From the NCBI GenBank assembly GCA_003695205.1, contig RFIO01000440.1, positions 1 to 13,423 of the forward strand: a stretch of 13,423 nucleotides of DNA. Direction: 5' to 3'. Numbering within the stretch: position 1 is the first letter of the stretch; the number at the start of each line of letters is the position of its first letter. This document shows positions 6,547 to 13,423 of the stretch, piece by piece. Both the position numbers and the translations under genes were made by a program. The notes under the pieces are model-generated. The model ran no database searches, was not told the origin of the DNA, and saw only the letters and a list, made by a program, of their open reading frames with translations. Source of the stretch: Deltaproteobacteria bacterium (lineage in GTDB: Bacteria > Desulfobacterota > Desulfuromonadia > Desulfuromonadales > Geothermobacteraceae).

Positions 6547-7166
6547 TTGTCGAGACCATTCCGGTCGGTCCGCTGCAGGTCAATGCCTGTATCGTCGGCT
6601 GTCCCGCCACACGCAAGGCCCTGCTGGTCGATGCGGGCAGTGACGGTGCCGTGCTCCTTGACGCCATCGAGCGTCTCGGTCTGGAACTGGAGCTTCTGGT
6701 CGCGACCCACGGGCATTTCGATCATATCGGCGGCAACCGCCAGGTCCTGGATGCCACCGGTGTCCCCTTCGCCATGCACGAGGCTGACGTACCGCTGGTC
6801 GGGCAGGCGACAACCCAGGCGGCCCTGTACGGGCTGAGTACCGACGAGTCGCCCCTGCCGACGCGCCTGCTGGCCGAGGGGGACCAGGTCAGGGTCGGTG
6901 AGCTTGTCTTCGACGTGTTGCACGTGCCCGGCCATTCGCCCGGCAGCATCTGCCTGGTGGGGCAGGGGCACGCCTTTGTCGGAGATGTTCTCTTTGCCGG
7001 GTCGATTGGCCGTACCGACCTGCCCGGCGGCAGTTACGAAACGCTTGTTGCCGGCATCCGGAGCAAGCTGCTGGTGCTGCCGGATGAGACCGTCGTGCAT
7101 TCGGGGCACGGCCCCGATACCACCATCGGCCGTGAAAAACAGGTCAATCCGTTTATCGGCGGCTGA
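6543..7166 (+). CDS. MBL-fold metallo-hydrolase (glyoxalase II-like)
   Basis: This 207-residue cytoplasmic enzyme shows the full binuclear metal site of the metallo-beta-lactamase superfamily: THGHFDH (His56, His58, Asp60, His61), GHSPGS (His131), bridging Asp148 in VGDVLF, and His189 in HSGHGP. The GSIGRTDLPGG segment and short length place it with the YcbL-like glyoxalase II relatives, which hydrolyse thioesters such as S-lactoylglutathione. It lacks the C-terminal substrate domain of classical GloB, so the substrate is uncertain. ATG 6543 overlaps the YhaM-like stop by four bases, with GGGAGG a short distance upstream. CoaBC follows 20 bases later. Fold and metal site are certain; the exact thioester substrate is not. 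Confidence 0.9.
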   Translation: MIVETIPVGPLQVNACIVGCPATRKALLVDAGSDGAVLLDAIERLGLELELLVATHGHFDHIGGNRQVLDATGVPFAMHEADVPLVGQATTQAALYGLSTDESPLPTRLLAEGDQVRVGELVFDVLHVPGHSPGSICLVGQGHAFVGDVLFAGSIGRTDLPGGSYETLVAGIRSKLLVLPDETVVHSGHGPDTTIGREKQVNPFIGG

Positions 7167-7186
7167 CCGTCGGGAGGGAGAGGAAA

Positions 7187-8407
7187 ATGCTCAAGGGCAG
7201 AACAGTCATTGTCGGTGTCTGCGGCGGCATTGCCGCCTACAAGGCCGCCGAACTGGTGCGCCTGTTCCGGCGCGCCGCCGCCGAGGTGCATGTCATTATG
7301 ACCGCCAGCGCCACCGAGTTCATCGCGCCGCTCACCTTCCAGACCCTGACAGGCAATCCGGTGCATGTTGAGCTTTTCAACCTGATCCAGGAGCGCGAGA
7401 TCGGCCATATCTCCCTGGCGGACCGGGCCGATCTCTTCGTGGTTGCGCCAGCGACGGCCAACCTGATCGGCAAGGTAGCCAATGGCATCGCCGACGACCT
7501 GCTGACGACGACCATCATGGCCACCAGGGCCCCGGTTTTGCTGGCGCCGGCCATGAACGTCAACATGTATGAAAATCCCATCTACCAGAGCAACCAGCAG
7601 TGCCTGCTCGACCATGGTTACCAGGTCATGGAGCCGGTCGTCGGGGAACTGGCCTGTGGCTGGGAAGGGGCCGGCAAGCTCCCTGATCCGGCCGATATTT
7701 TCGACGAGGCGGTCAGACTGCTGGCTCCGAAGGATATGCGGGGGCTTCGCGTGCTGGTTACGGCCGGCCCGACCCGGGAAGAAATCGATCCGGTACGCTA
7801 CATCAGCAACCATTCTTCGGGAAAGATGGGCTACGCCATTGCGCGGGCGGCCGCCTGGCGCGGCGCCGATGTGACACTGGTGAGCGGTCCGACTTGTCTG
7901 CCCGCGCCCCGAGGGGTACGACGGATTGATGTTGTCAGTGCCGAGCAGATGCACAGGGAGGTCCTGGCTTTAGCGGACCGGGCCGACCTGGTCTTCAAGG
8001 CGGCGGCCGTTGCCGATTACCGTCCCGTCAGCAGGGCGCAGGCCAAGCTCAAGAAGGGACGCGATTGCCTGGAGCGGATCGACCTGGAGGCCAACCCGGA
8101 CATTCTGGCCGACCTCGGCAAAAACAAGGGGAGAATGGTGCTGGTCGGTTTCGCCGCCGAAACCGACGACCTGGAGAAGAATGCCGCCGCCAAGCTGGCA
8201 GCCAAGGGAGCCGACCTGATTGTCGCCAACGATGTCAGCCGCGGCGATATCGGCTTTGATGCCGACCAGAACGAGGTTCGGCTCTTTTTTGCCGACGGCC
8301 GGAACGAGTGCCTGGAGAAAATGGACAAGGCGGAACTGGCCGACAGGCTGCTCGATTGCGCCGTGGACCTGTTCAGGGCCGGGGGGGACGCCGGGACATC
8401 TCAGTAG
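7187..8407 (+). CDS. coaBC: Bifunctional phosphopantothenoylcysteine synthetase/decarboxylase
   Basis: CoaBC joins cysteine to 4'-phosphopantothenate using CTP and then decarboxylates the product to 4'-phosphopantetheine, two central steps of coenzyme A synthesis in the cytoplasm. The 406-residue length is typical. The N-terminal flavin (FMN) CoaC domain shows VCGGIAAYKA, active-site His74, PAMN with Asn124, and Cys157 in LACGWEGAG, the residue that protonates or reduces the intermediate. The CoaB domain follows from about residue 185, with TAGPTREEIDPVRYISN (Asn208), SSGKMG, and Lys271 in KAAAVADYRP. A strong ribosome site, GGGAGGGAGAGG, lies just before ATG 7187. It is the last gene of the run from 2654 and ends tail-to-tail with the minus-strand gene, overlapping it by seven bases. 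No terminator hairpin is visible there. Confidence 0.97.
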   Translation: MLKGRTVIVGVCGGIAAYKAAELVRLFRRAAAEVHVIMTASATEFIAPLTFQTLTGNPVHVELFNLIQEREIGHISLADRADLFVVAPATANLIGKVANGIADDLLTTTIMATRAPVLLAPAMNVNMYENPIYQSNQQCLLDHGYQVMEPVVGELACGWEGAGKLPDPADIFDEAVRLLAPKDMRGLRVLVTAGPTREEIDPVRYISNHSSGKMGYAIARAAAWRGADVTLVSGPTCLPAPRGVRRIDVVSAEQMHREVLALADRADLVFKAAAVADYRPVSRAQAKLKKGRDCLERIDLEANPDILADLGKNKGRMVLVGFAAETDDLEKNAAAKLAAKGADLIVANDVSRGDIGFDADQNEVRLFFADGRNECLEKMDKAELADRLLDCAVDLFRAGGDAGTSQ

Positions 8408-9348
8408 GCCGACAGCAACTCCAGCAGCCGGTCCGGGCTGGTCATGCCTTCGCGAAAGCGGTCGTGAATCTCCAGGACCAGGGCGTCGCCTTCGCTGATG
8501 TCCAGTTTGCCGCTGACGTGCAGCAGGTTTAGGTTCTTGCGCAGGGTTTTGGCGGCAGCGAGCGCCCGCTCGCCGGCCGGATCGGCCGACCAGTAGGGGC
8601 TTTGATCCATCTGGCGCAGGATGCTCTCGGTCACGGTACTGGCCAGGGTAAAATACTCCTGCCGGCGGGTTTCGGGAATGTCCCAGCGGGAATTGCGCCC
8701 CATCGACCGCATCATCTTCTGCCAATGCTGCAGGCGGTTGAGCATCAGCAGGGAGTTGAAGATGCGCTTGTTGGTGCCAAAGGAGAAGATGGTGTCGGCG
8801 ATGATCGAGCGCAGCAGCTCATCGTTGGCCCGGTAGTCGCGCCGGGCGATCCTGCGCGCCAGCAGCCAGGTCTCTTCGTCGACACCGCCTTCCATGCGCA
8901 TCTCCCAGTAGGCGTGCTTGAGCATGGCGCTGCGGTAGGTTCGCACCAGCTTGAAGGGGACGAAGAAGGAATGGGCTACTGTGTCCATGGCCAGGTGGCT
9001 CAGGTAGCCGTAGGCGCAGGCCTTCTGGCCGTCGGTGCGGGCCTGATCGATCAGCTGCAGGGCGACCCGCCAGGAATGGCAGTGCCTGAGGTAGTGAGTG
9101 AACTTCTTGCCGAGGGTGATGTCGGCGGCGACGCAGCCGTAGAGGTAATCCTGCGGGCAGCGTGCCAGCAGCTGGCGCAGCGGTTCGGCCAGCGAGCCGC
9201 TGTTCTCCAGCAGCCAGGAACCAACGTGGAGATGGAAGCCGATACCCCATGCCCAGCAGTTGTCTGGAATGACAAGCAGGGCCAGGGTCAGAAGCGGAAT
9301 CAGTAGCAACATGCGCGGGCCATCCGGGCCGGTAGCTGGTGCCGGCAC
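8401..9348 (-). CDS. Exported zinc-dependent phospholipase C-like protein
   Basis: This protein of up to 315 residues resembles the zinc-dependent phospholipase C / S1-P1 nuclease fold (PF00882 type). A hydrophobic segment at 13-27 ends in NCWA, so signal cleavage would leave Trp34 as the new N-terminus, the residue that caps the zinc cluster in B. cereus phospholipase C. Matching ligands can be read for the rest of the site: His39 or His41, Asp76, His89 or His91, His118, Asp122, His126, His145 and Glu149 (motifs HxxxDxxxH and HxxxE). GTG at 9348 keeps Arg12 in the n-region; ATG at 9312 is an alternative, and neither has a good ribosome site. It should act outside the cytoplasmic membrane. 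Phospholipase activity is unproven and many family members are uncharacterised. It converges on coaBC with a 7-base overlap. Confidence 0.82.
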   Translation of the reverse strand: MPAPATGPDGPRMLLLIPLLTLALLVIPDNCWAWGIGFHLHVGSWLLENSGSLAEPLRQLLARCPQDYLYGCVAADITLGKKFTHYLRHCHSWRVALQLIDQARTDGQKACAYGYLSHLAMDTVAHSFFVPFKLVRTYRSAMLKHAYWEMRMEGGVDEETWLLARRIARRDYRANDELLRSIIADTIFSFGTNKRIFNSLLMLNRLQHWQKMMRSMGRNSRWDIPETRRQEYFTLASTVTESILRQMDQSPYWSADPAGERALAAAKTLRKNLNLLHVSGKLDISEGDALVLEIHDRFREGMTSPDRLLELLSAY

Positions 9349-9374
9349 CGCGTCACAGGTCGAATCGGTCAGGG

Positions 9375-9410
9375 GGCACCCGAACCATGGGGTGCCGGCC
9401 GGAACGGCCG
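9375..9410 (+). repeat. Two tandem inverted repeats in the divergent intergenic region
   Basis: GGCACCC (9375-9381) pairs with GGGTGCC (9390-9396) across eight bases. It is followed directly by CGGCCG (9396-9401) and its copy (9405-9410) across GAA. They lie between the divergent phospholipase-like and glycosylase genes. They could be operators or leader hairpins of the phospholipase-like mRNA. No clear promoter hexamers were found in bases 9349-9481. Confidence 0.35.
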
Positions 9411-9481
9411 CGTGAATCGGCCCTTCCGACGCTCATGCTGAGTTCAAGCATAGTCAAGGAACCGACTGGAGTAAAGCTGAC

Positions 9482-10186
9482 ATGCCTGACAAACTTTACC
9501 GCGAACTGGCCGATCTGACCGCGCAGGCCCGGGGAATCCTGATCGATTACGACAATCTCGGTATCGACGGGGTGTTCCTGCCCGAGCCCGGGGTGCGGCC
9601 CGCCGGGGAGGACGCGGCCGGTTCCTGGTGCCCCGCCGTGACCGAAAGCCTCGAATCGATCCGCGAAGATCTCGGCGACTGCCAGCGCTGCAAACTGGCG
9701 CGGGAGCGCAACCGAATCGTTTTCGGGGTCGGCAACCCGCGCGCCCGCCTGGTGCTGGTGGGGGAGGGGCCCGGCCGCGAGGAGGACCGCAGGGGCGAGC
9801 CCTTCGTCGGCGAGGCCGGCCAGCTGCTTGACCGTATCCTTGCCGCCATGGGGCTGGACCGCAGCCAGGTCTACATCTGCAATGTCGTCAAATGTCGGCC
9901 GCCCGGCAACCGGGACCCGGAAGAGGACGAGATCAGTGCCTGTGAGCCCTTTCTGCTGCGTCAGCTGAAGGTCATCGAACCCGAAGTCATCATGACCCTC
10001 GGCCGCTATGCCAGCCAGACCCTGTTGCGTCAGACCGCCCCCATGGGGCGGTTGCGCGGACACTGGCACAGCTACCAGGGGATTCCCGTCATGCCGACCT
10101 GGCATCCAGCCTACCTGTTGCGCAATCCGGAGAAGAAACGCGAGGTCTGGGAGGATGTGAAGCTGGTTCTGCACCGGCTCGGCTGA
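9482..10186 (+). CDS. Family-4 uracil-DNA glycosylase (iron-sulfur)
   Basis: This 234-residue enzyme removes uracil from DNA, the first step of base excision repair. Four cysteines that ligate a [4Fe-4S] cluster are at 67, 70, 138 and 154; the spacing (2, 67 and 15 residues between) closely resembles the thermophilic family-4 enzymes. Catalytic motif A is GEGPGREED (94-102), the uracil pocket segment is PFVGEAGQLLD, CRPPGNRDP follows, and motif B is HPAYLLR (His208). The N-terminus carries about 65 extra residues before the first cluster cysteine compared with minimal enzymes. They are acidic and of unknown role. ATG 9482 has TGGAG ten bases upstream. It is probably co-transcribed with the LysR gene 29 bases downstream. 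The older annotation name for this family is phage-type DNA polymerase-related protein, which is misleading. Confidence 0.94.
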   Translation: MPDKLYRELADLTAQARGILIDYDNLGIDGVFLPEPGVRPAGEDAAGSWCPAVTESLESIREDLGDCQRCKLARERNRIVFGVGNPRARLVLVGEGPGREEDRRGEPFVGEAGQLLDRILAAMGLDRSQVYICNVVKCRPPGNRDPEEDEISACEPFLLRQLKVIEPEVIMTLGRYASQTLLRQTAPMGRLRGHWHSYQGIPVMPTWHPAYLLRNPEKKREVWEDVKLVLHRLG

Positions 10187-10215
10187 GACCTTTCATGGAA
10201 GGATGATGTGACGAT

Positions 10216-11115
10216 ATGGATATCAAACGCCTGGACCTGTTCTGCAAGGTGGTCGACCTGAAGAGTTTCACCCGCGCTGCCGCCGAGGCCGGTCTGAGCC
10301 AGCCATCGGTGAGCGAGCACATCCGCCTGCTCGAGGAGACGGTGGGAGAAAAACTGCTGGACCGGCTCGGCCGCCAGGTGGTGCCGACGCCGGCGGGGCA
10401 GCGCCTCTACCCCTACGCGCGGCGCATGGTGCGGCTGCGTGATGAAAGCCTGCAGGCGATGGCCGCCTTCAGGGGCGAACTCGGCGGTCCCCTGCACATC
10501 GGCGCCAGCACCATTCCCGGAACCTACATTCTGCCGCGCCTGGCGGCCGAATTTCACCGCCGTTACCCGGCGGCGCAACTGACGGTGCGCGTCGGCGACA
10601 GCGAGCAGGTCTGTCAGCGGGTTCTTTCGGGGGAGGAGGCCTTCGGCCTGGTCGGCACCCGAACGCGCGACTCCCGACTTGAATTCGTCCCGGTGGCCGG
10701 TGATCGCCTGGTTCTGATCGTGCCCGACGACCATCCCCTGGCCGACCTGGAAACGGTCACCGCCTCCCAGCTGAAGTCATGCGCCTTCATCCGCAGGGAA
10801 CAGGGATCCGGGACGCGCGCGCAGGTCGACCGGTTTCTGGCGCGCCTCGGCGTCGATCCGGAGGCTCTGGACGTTGTGGCGGAGATGGGGAGTACCGAAG
10901 CGGTCCGGCAGGCGGTCAGGGCCGGTTGCGGCGTTGCCTTCATTTCCTCCCTGGCGGCCGAAGACGAGGACGGCAAGGGGGTGACCGTTCTGCGGGTGGA
11001 CGGGATGGAGGCCCGCAGGGACCTGTACCTGGTGACCCGGCGCGGCCGGCAGCTCTCGCCCCTGGCCGAGGCGTTCGTGAACCTGCTAGGGGATGCCGCC
11101 GGCGAATCGGACTGA
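10216..11115 (+). CDS. LysR-family regulator (selenium-associated-like)
   Basis: This 299-residue DNA-binding protein has a LysR winged helix-turn-helix at about residues 1-60 (SFTRAAAEAGLSQPSVSEHI) and a periplasmic-binding-protein-like effector domain from about 90 to 290. The effector domain begins IGASTIPGTYILPRL and contains REQGSGT. From memory these resemble the LysR group linked with selenium metabolism and CysB/CysL-like regulators. That assignment needs a profile search; LysR itself is certain. The spacing from AAGGA (10198-10202) to ATG 10216 is 13 bases, longer than ideal, but the HTH starts properly here. Usual LysR targets are divergent neighbours, but its upstream neighbour is the co-directional glycosylase, so its targets probably lie elsewhere. 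Confidence 0.93.
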   Translation: MDIKRLDLFCKVVDLKSFTRAAAEAGLSQPSVSEHIRLLEETVGEKLLDRLGRQVVPTPAGQRLYPYARRMVRLRDESLQAMAAFRGELGGPLHIGASTIPGTYILPRLAAEFHRRYPAAQLTVRVGDSEQVCQRVLSGEEAFGLVGTRTRDSRLEFVPVAGDRLVLIVPDDHPLADLETVTASQLKSCAFIRREQGSGTRAQVDRFLARLGVDPEALDVVAEMGSTEAVRQAVRAGCGVAFISSLAAEDEDGKGVTVLRVDGMEARRDLYLVTRRGRQLSPLAEAFVNLLGDAAGESD

Positions 11116-11128
11116 GGCGGACCCTCAG
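11112..11128. terminator. Small shared hairpin between convergent genes
   Basis: CTGAGG (11112-11117) pairs perfectly with CCTCAG (11123-11128) across five bases. The TGA stop of the LysR gene lies in one arm and the complement of the TGA stop of the sigma-54 regulator lies in the other. The stem is only 6 bp, and T-rich sequence follows weakly on the + strand only. It could slow RNA polymerase or protect both 3' ends. It is a weak terminator at best. Confidence 0.3.
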
Positions 11129-12513
11129 GTTTCCATCTTCAGGCGCTTGATCTTTTCGACCAGGGTGGTGCGGTTCAGGCCGAGCAGGGCTGCCGCCCGG
11201 GCCTTGACGCCGTCGGCCATGCTGAGGGCGTCACCGATCAGTTTCCGTTCAATGTCGGCAATCAGCGCCGGCATGTCGATGCCATCTTCTGTCAGCCTGA
11301 TGGCGGTATCCTGGCCGGTCAGATCGAGGGAGGCCTGGCCGGCAATAGCGGCGGGCAGGTCGGCCAGGTCGATACTGTCGCCGTCTGTCAGGGCCACCGT
11401 CCTTTCGATGACATTCTCCATTTCGCGCACGTTGCCGGGCCAGTCGTAGCTCTCCAGCGCCCGCATAGCCTCCGAGGTCACCGACATCAGCTCCCGTCCC
11501 ATGACCGTGCAGGTTTTCTGCAGGAAGTAGCGGACCAGCAGCGGAATGTCCTCCCGCCGCTCCCGCAGGGGCGGCAGGATGATCGGAATGACGTTGAGAC
11601 GGTAAAAGAGGTCCTCGCGGAACCTGCCTTCGCGCACATCCTGTTCCAGGTCGGCATTGGTGGCGGAAATAACCCGCACGTCCAGCTTGATCTTGCGGCT
11701 GCCGCCGACCCGTTCGATCTCCTGTTCCTGCAGGACCCGCAGCAGTTTCATCTGCAGGTGCATCGGCATGGTGCCGATTTCATCGAGGAAAATGGTGCCG
11801 CCGTTGGCAAGTTCGAACTTGCCCGGTTTGTCGGCGACCGCCCCGGTAAAGGCCCCGCGTACGTGGCCGAACAGTTCGCTTTCCAGGAGTTCGGCCGGAA
11901 TGGCGCCGCAGTTGATGTCGATAAAGGGTTTGTTGCGCCGGTTGCCGTTGTAGTGAATGGCGCGCGCCACCAGTTCCTTGCCGGTGCCCGATTCGCCGAG
12001 AATCAGGATGGTGGAGTCGGTGTGGACGATCTTCTCAAGGCGGGAGAAAACCTTCTGCATGGCCGGGCTGTGGCCGATGATGTTGTCGAAGCTGTAGCGG
12101 CCACGCAGCTGCTGGCGCAGGTAGAGGTTTTCGGCCACAAGGCGGCTCTTTTCCATCGCCTTGGCCACCAGGATCTTCAGTTTTTCGAAGTCGACCGGCT
12201 TGGTGATGTAGTCGAAGGCGCCTTCCTTCATCGCTTCGACGGCAGTTTCAGCCGAGGCGTTGCCGGTGATCAGTATGACGTTGGTGTATGGGGCGTCGGC
12301 CTTGACCTTCTTGAGGATGTCGATGCCGCTCACTCCCGGCAGGAAAAGGTCGGTGACCACTGTAGCGTAGGGGGTCCGGTCGAGCAGGCTGATGGCCTCT
12401 TCGCCGCTGCCGACGGCTTCGACCTGGTAGCCGGCGCCGGTCAGCAGCAGGGCCAGGGCATCGCGGTTGTTCGGCTCGTCGTCGACCAGGAGAATGTCGG
12501 CCAGTTCCTTCAT
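11125..12513 (-). CDS. Sigma-54-dependent response regulator (NtrC family)
   Basis: This 462-residue activator has three domains: an N-terminal receiver (Asp11/Asp12, acceptor Asp55, Thr83, Lys105), a central AAA+ ATPase, and a C-terminal Fis-type helix-turn-helix (about 420-460, ending near the stop). The ATPase has Walker A GESGTGKE (173-180), the sigma-54-contact loop GAFTGA (220-225), Walker B LDE (243-245) and the DWPGNVRE segment. All residues needed to remodel sigma-54 polymerase are present. ATG 12513 is preceded by GGAGGGGAG on the minus strand. No kinase gene adjoins it, so it is an orphan within this view. The NtrB-like kinase at 2654 is the only candidate in the window. It is divergent from nfeD and ends nine bases from the LysR stop. 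Confidence 0.96.
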   Translation of the reverse strand: MKELADILLVDDEPNNRDALALLLTGAGYQVEAVGSGEEAISLLDRTPYATVVTDLFLPGVSGIDILKKVKADAPYTNVILITGNASAETAVEAMKEGAFDYITKPVDFEKLKILVAKAMEKSRLVAENLYLRQQLRGRYSFDNIIGHSPAMQKVFSRLEKIVHTDSTILILGESGTGKELVARAIHYNGNRRNKPFIDINCGAIPAELLESELFGHVRGAFTGAVADKPGKFELANGGTIFLDEIGTMPMHLQMKLLRVLQEQEIERVGGSRKIKLDVRVISATNADLEQDVREGRFREDLFYRLNVIPIILPPLRERREDIPLLVRYFLQKTCTVMGRELMSVTSEAMRALESYDWPGNVREMENVIERTVALTDGDSIDLADLPAAIAGQASLDLTGQDTAIRLTEDGIDMPALIADIERKLIGDALSMADGVKARAAALLGLNRTTLVEKIKRLKMET

Positions 12514-12530
12514 GACTCCCCTCCGGGACG

Positions 12531-12546
12531 GGCGGCCGTGGCCGCC
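12531..12546. repeat. 16-base palindrome upstream of the sigma-54 regulator
   Basis: GGCGGCC (12531-12537) and GGCCGCC (12540-12546) are exact inverted copies separated by GT. The palindrome lies about 17 bases upstream of the minus-strand ATG, next to the ribosome site. In the mRNA it could form a hairpin beside that site; in DNA it could be an operator. In GC-rich DNA such palindromes also occur by chance. Confidence 0.35.
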
Positions 12547-12604
12547 GGCGTCATTTCGTTGACGGATTGCACGTTAGCACTCTTTGAGCACGGACGCAAG
12601 TGTT

Positions 12605-12647
12605 TGAAATGTTGTGAAATTGACAGGGTGCCGCCCCCTGATAAGCT
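12605..12647 (+). promoter_or_regulatory. Candidate nfeD promoter region with a 10-base direct repeat
   Basis: A perfect -35 hexamer TTGACA is at 12620-12625, but the only spaced -10 candidate is TAAGCT (12642-12647), which is poor. TGAAAT occurs at 12605-12610 and again at 12615-12620, exactly one helical turn apart and abutting the -35. An inverted repeat, CAGGG 12624-12628 with CCCTG 12636-12640, fills the spacer. This could be a regulated promoter that needs an activator. The start would fall within a few bases of the nfeD ATG. Confidence 0.3.
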
Positions 12648-12653
12648 TGGAAG

Positions 12654-13423
12654 ATGAGATGCGCTATCCTTGCCGTTCTGTCCTTTTTGATCCTGTGTCC
12701 GGCCATCGCCGGCGTGGCGGCTGGAAGAGACAGCCCTGCCGTCCGGGTGATTCACTGGCAGGGAGCGATCAATCCGGTGGCCGAATCCTATATCGTCCGA
12801 CAGATTCGCGGCGCCAATGCGGCCTCCCAGGTTGTGCTCCTCCTGCTCGATACACCGGGGGGACTTGACAGTTCCATGCGCGGCATCATCAAGGCGCAGC
12901 TTGCTTCCGAGACGCCCGTCGTCGTTCATGTCTACCCGGCCGGCGGCAGGGCAGCCAGTGCCGGGGCCCTGATGGCGCTGGCCGCTGATTTCCTGGTCAT
13001 GGCGCCGGGAACAAACATCGGCGCGGCGCATCCCGTTGCCATCGGCGCCAGCCCGGTCAGTGAGGGGAAACAGTCGGAGATCATGGCAACCAAGGTGGTC
13101 AACGACGCGGTCGCCTACGCGCGCAGCATTGCCGAACAGCGCGGACGCGATACCGACTGGGCCGAAAAGATCGTGCGCGAGAGCCTGTCGACGCCGGCAT
13201 CTGAAGCCCTTGAAATCGGTATCGCCGACCTGGTGGAGGCTGACTGGCGCAGTGCCCTGGAAAAACTGGACGGACGTGTCTACCGGCGCTCTGGCGAAGA
13301 ACGCGTTTTTCGCGGCCGCGGGCTGCAGGTTCTTCGGGTCGAAATGAACAGCCGGGAGAAGATTCTCAATATCCTGAGCAATCCGAATGTCGCCTACATG
13401 CTGCTGATGCTCGGATTTCTCGG
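12654..13423 (+). CDS. nfeD: NfeD/ClpP-class membrane serine protease, 3' truncated by window
   Basis: The reading frame runs from ATG 12654 to the window edge (256 codons) without a stop. It starts with a signal-like hydrophobic segment (residues 4-23), followed by a ClpP/crotonase-fold protease domain of the NfeD N-terminal type. DTPGG (66-70) forms the substrate strand region. Ser102 in RAASAGAL is the expected nucleophile, and Lys147 in TKVVNDAVAYA aligns with the catalytic Lys of archaeal PH1510. MAPGTNIGAAHP and the SLSTPASEAL region also match. The last visible residues (AYMLLMLGFLG) begin the membrane domain; an OB-fold C-terminus should follow outside the window. An in-frame TAA at 12642 rules out earlier starts, though GGAAG abuts the ATG too closely for a good ribosome site. 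The family often sits beside a stomatin/slipin gene, its likely substrate partner. Confidence 0.9.
   Translation, partial: MRCAILAVLSFLILCPAIAGVAAGRDSPAVRVIHWQGAINPVAESYIVRQIRGANAASQVVLLLLDTPGGLDSSMRGIIKAQLASETPVVVHVYPAGGRAASAGALMALAADFLVMAPGTNIGAAHPVAIGASPVSEGKQSEIMATKVVNDAVAYARSIAEQRGRDTDWAEKIVRESLSTPASEALEIGIADLVEADWRSALEKLDGRVYRRSGEERVFRGRGLQVLRVEMNSREKILNILSNPNVAYMLLMLGFL

Noticed and set aside
12574..12582. TTAGCACTC, a perfect half of the HrcA CIRCE heat-shock operator
   Set aside because: The inverted half GAGTGCTAA is required nine bases later, but that position reads GGACGCAAG (four of nine match). The neighbouring genes are not chaperones.
11758..12657. A 299-codon + strand frame opposite the sigma-54 regulator
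   Set aside because: It is rich in Val, Gly and Asp as expected of an antisense shadow. The minus-strand regulator has every AAA+ motif.
1..13423. Insertion sequences, CRISPR repeats, phage or plasmid genes, integration sites
   Set aside because: No transposase, integrase, spaced direct-repeat array or tRNA-associated duplication was seen on either strand. Base use looks even across the window.

Overview
The window is GC-rich, gene-dense bacterial chromosome. The gene types fit Desulfuromonadota, in the Geobacter/Desulfuromonas/Pelobacter area: single receivers beside histidine kinases, an NtrC-type regulator, a family-4 uracil-DNA glycosylase, a LysR protein resembling the selenium-associated family, a YhaM-type nuclease next to coaBC, and an NfeD protease. 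The lineage is inferred from gene types and layout, not from a marker gene. I see no rRNA, tRNA, transposase, CRISPR array or phage gene, so this looks like core chromosome rather than an island.

Left part (1-2533): a sigma-54 type -24/-12 promoter and a possibly structured leader precede a zinc-ribbon/receiver protein. Its stop overlaps the start of a purine nucleoside phosphorylase. A strong extended -10 promoter then drives a single-domain response regulator and a universal stress protein, closed by a hairpin terminator.

Middle part (2654-8407): five genes on the + strand form one tight run. They are a receiver/histidine kinase hybrid, a COG2509-type FAD oxidoreductase, an OB-fold/HD exoribonuclease (YhaM type), a glyoxalase-II-like metallo-hydrolase and coaBC for coenzyme A synthesis. 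Two neighbouring pairs overlap by 4 bases.

Right part (8401-13423): a minus-strand exported zinc-dependent phospholipase C-like protein converges on coaBC with a 7-base overlap. Then come a family-4 uracil-DNA glycosylase and a LysR regulator on the + strand, a minus-strand sigma-54-dependent response regulator converging on them, and a divergent NfeD-type membrane serine protease that runs off the right edge.

Four receiver-domain proteins lie within 12.5 kb: the zinc-ribbon receiver, the lone receiver, the receiver-kinase hybrid and the NtrC-type activator. The only kinase is of the NtrB-like type, and the window also holds one sigma-54 promoter. A local signalling circuit is possible but is inference. 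I did not find a clearly novel system. The best leads are the zinc-ribbon/receiver fusion with its sigma-54 leader, a promoter-like sequence inside a terminator hairpin, and the exported phospholipase-like protein with a complete predicted zinc site.
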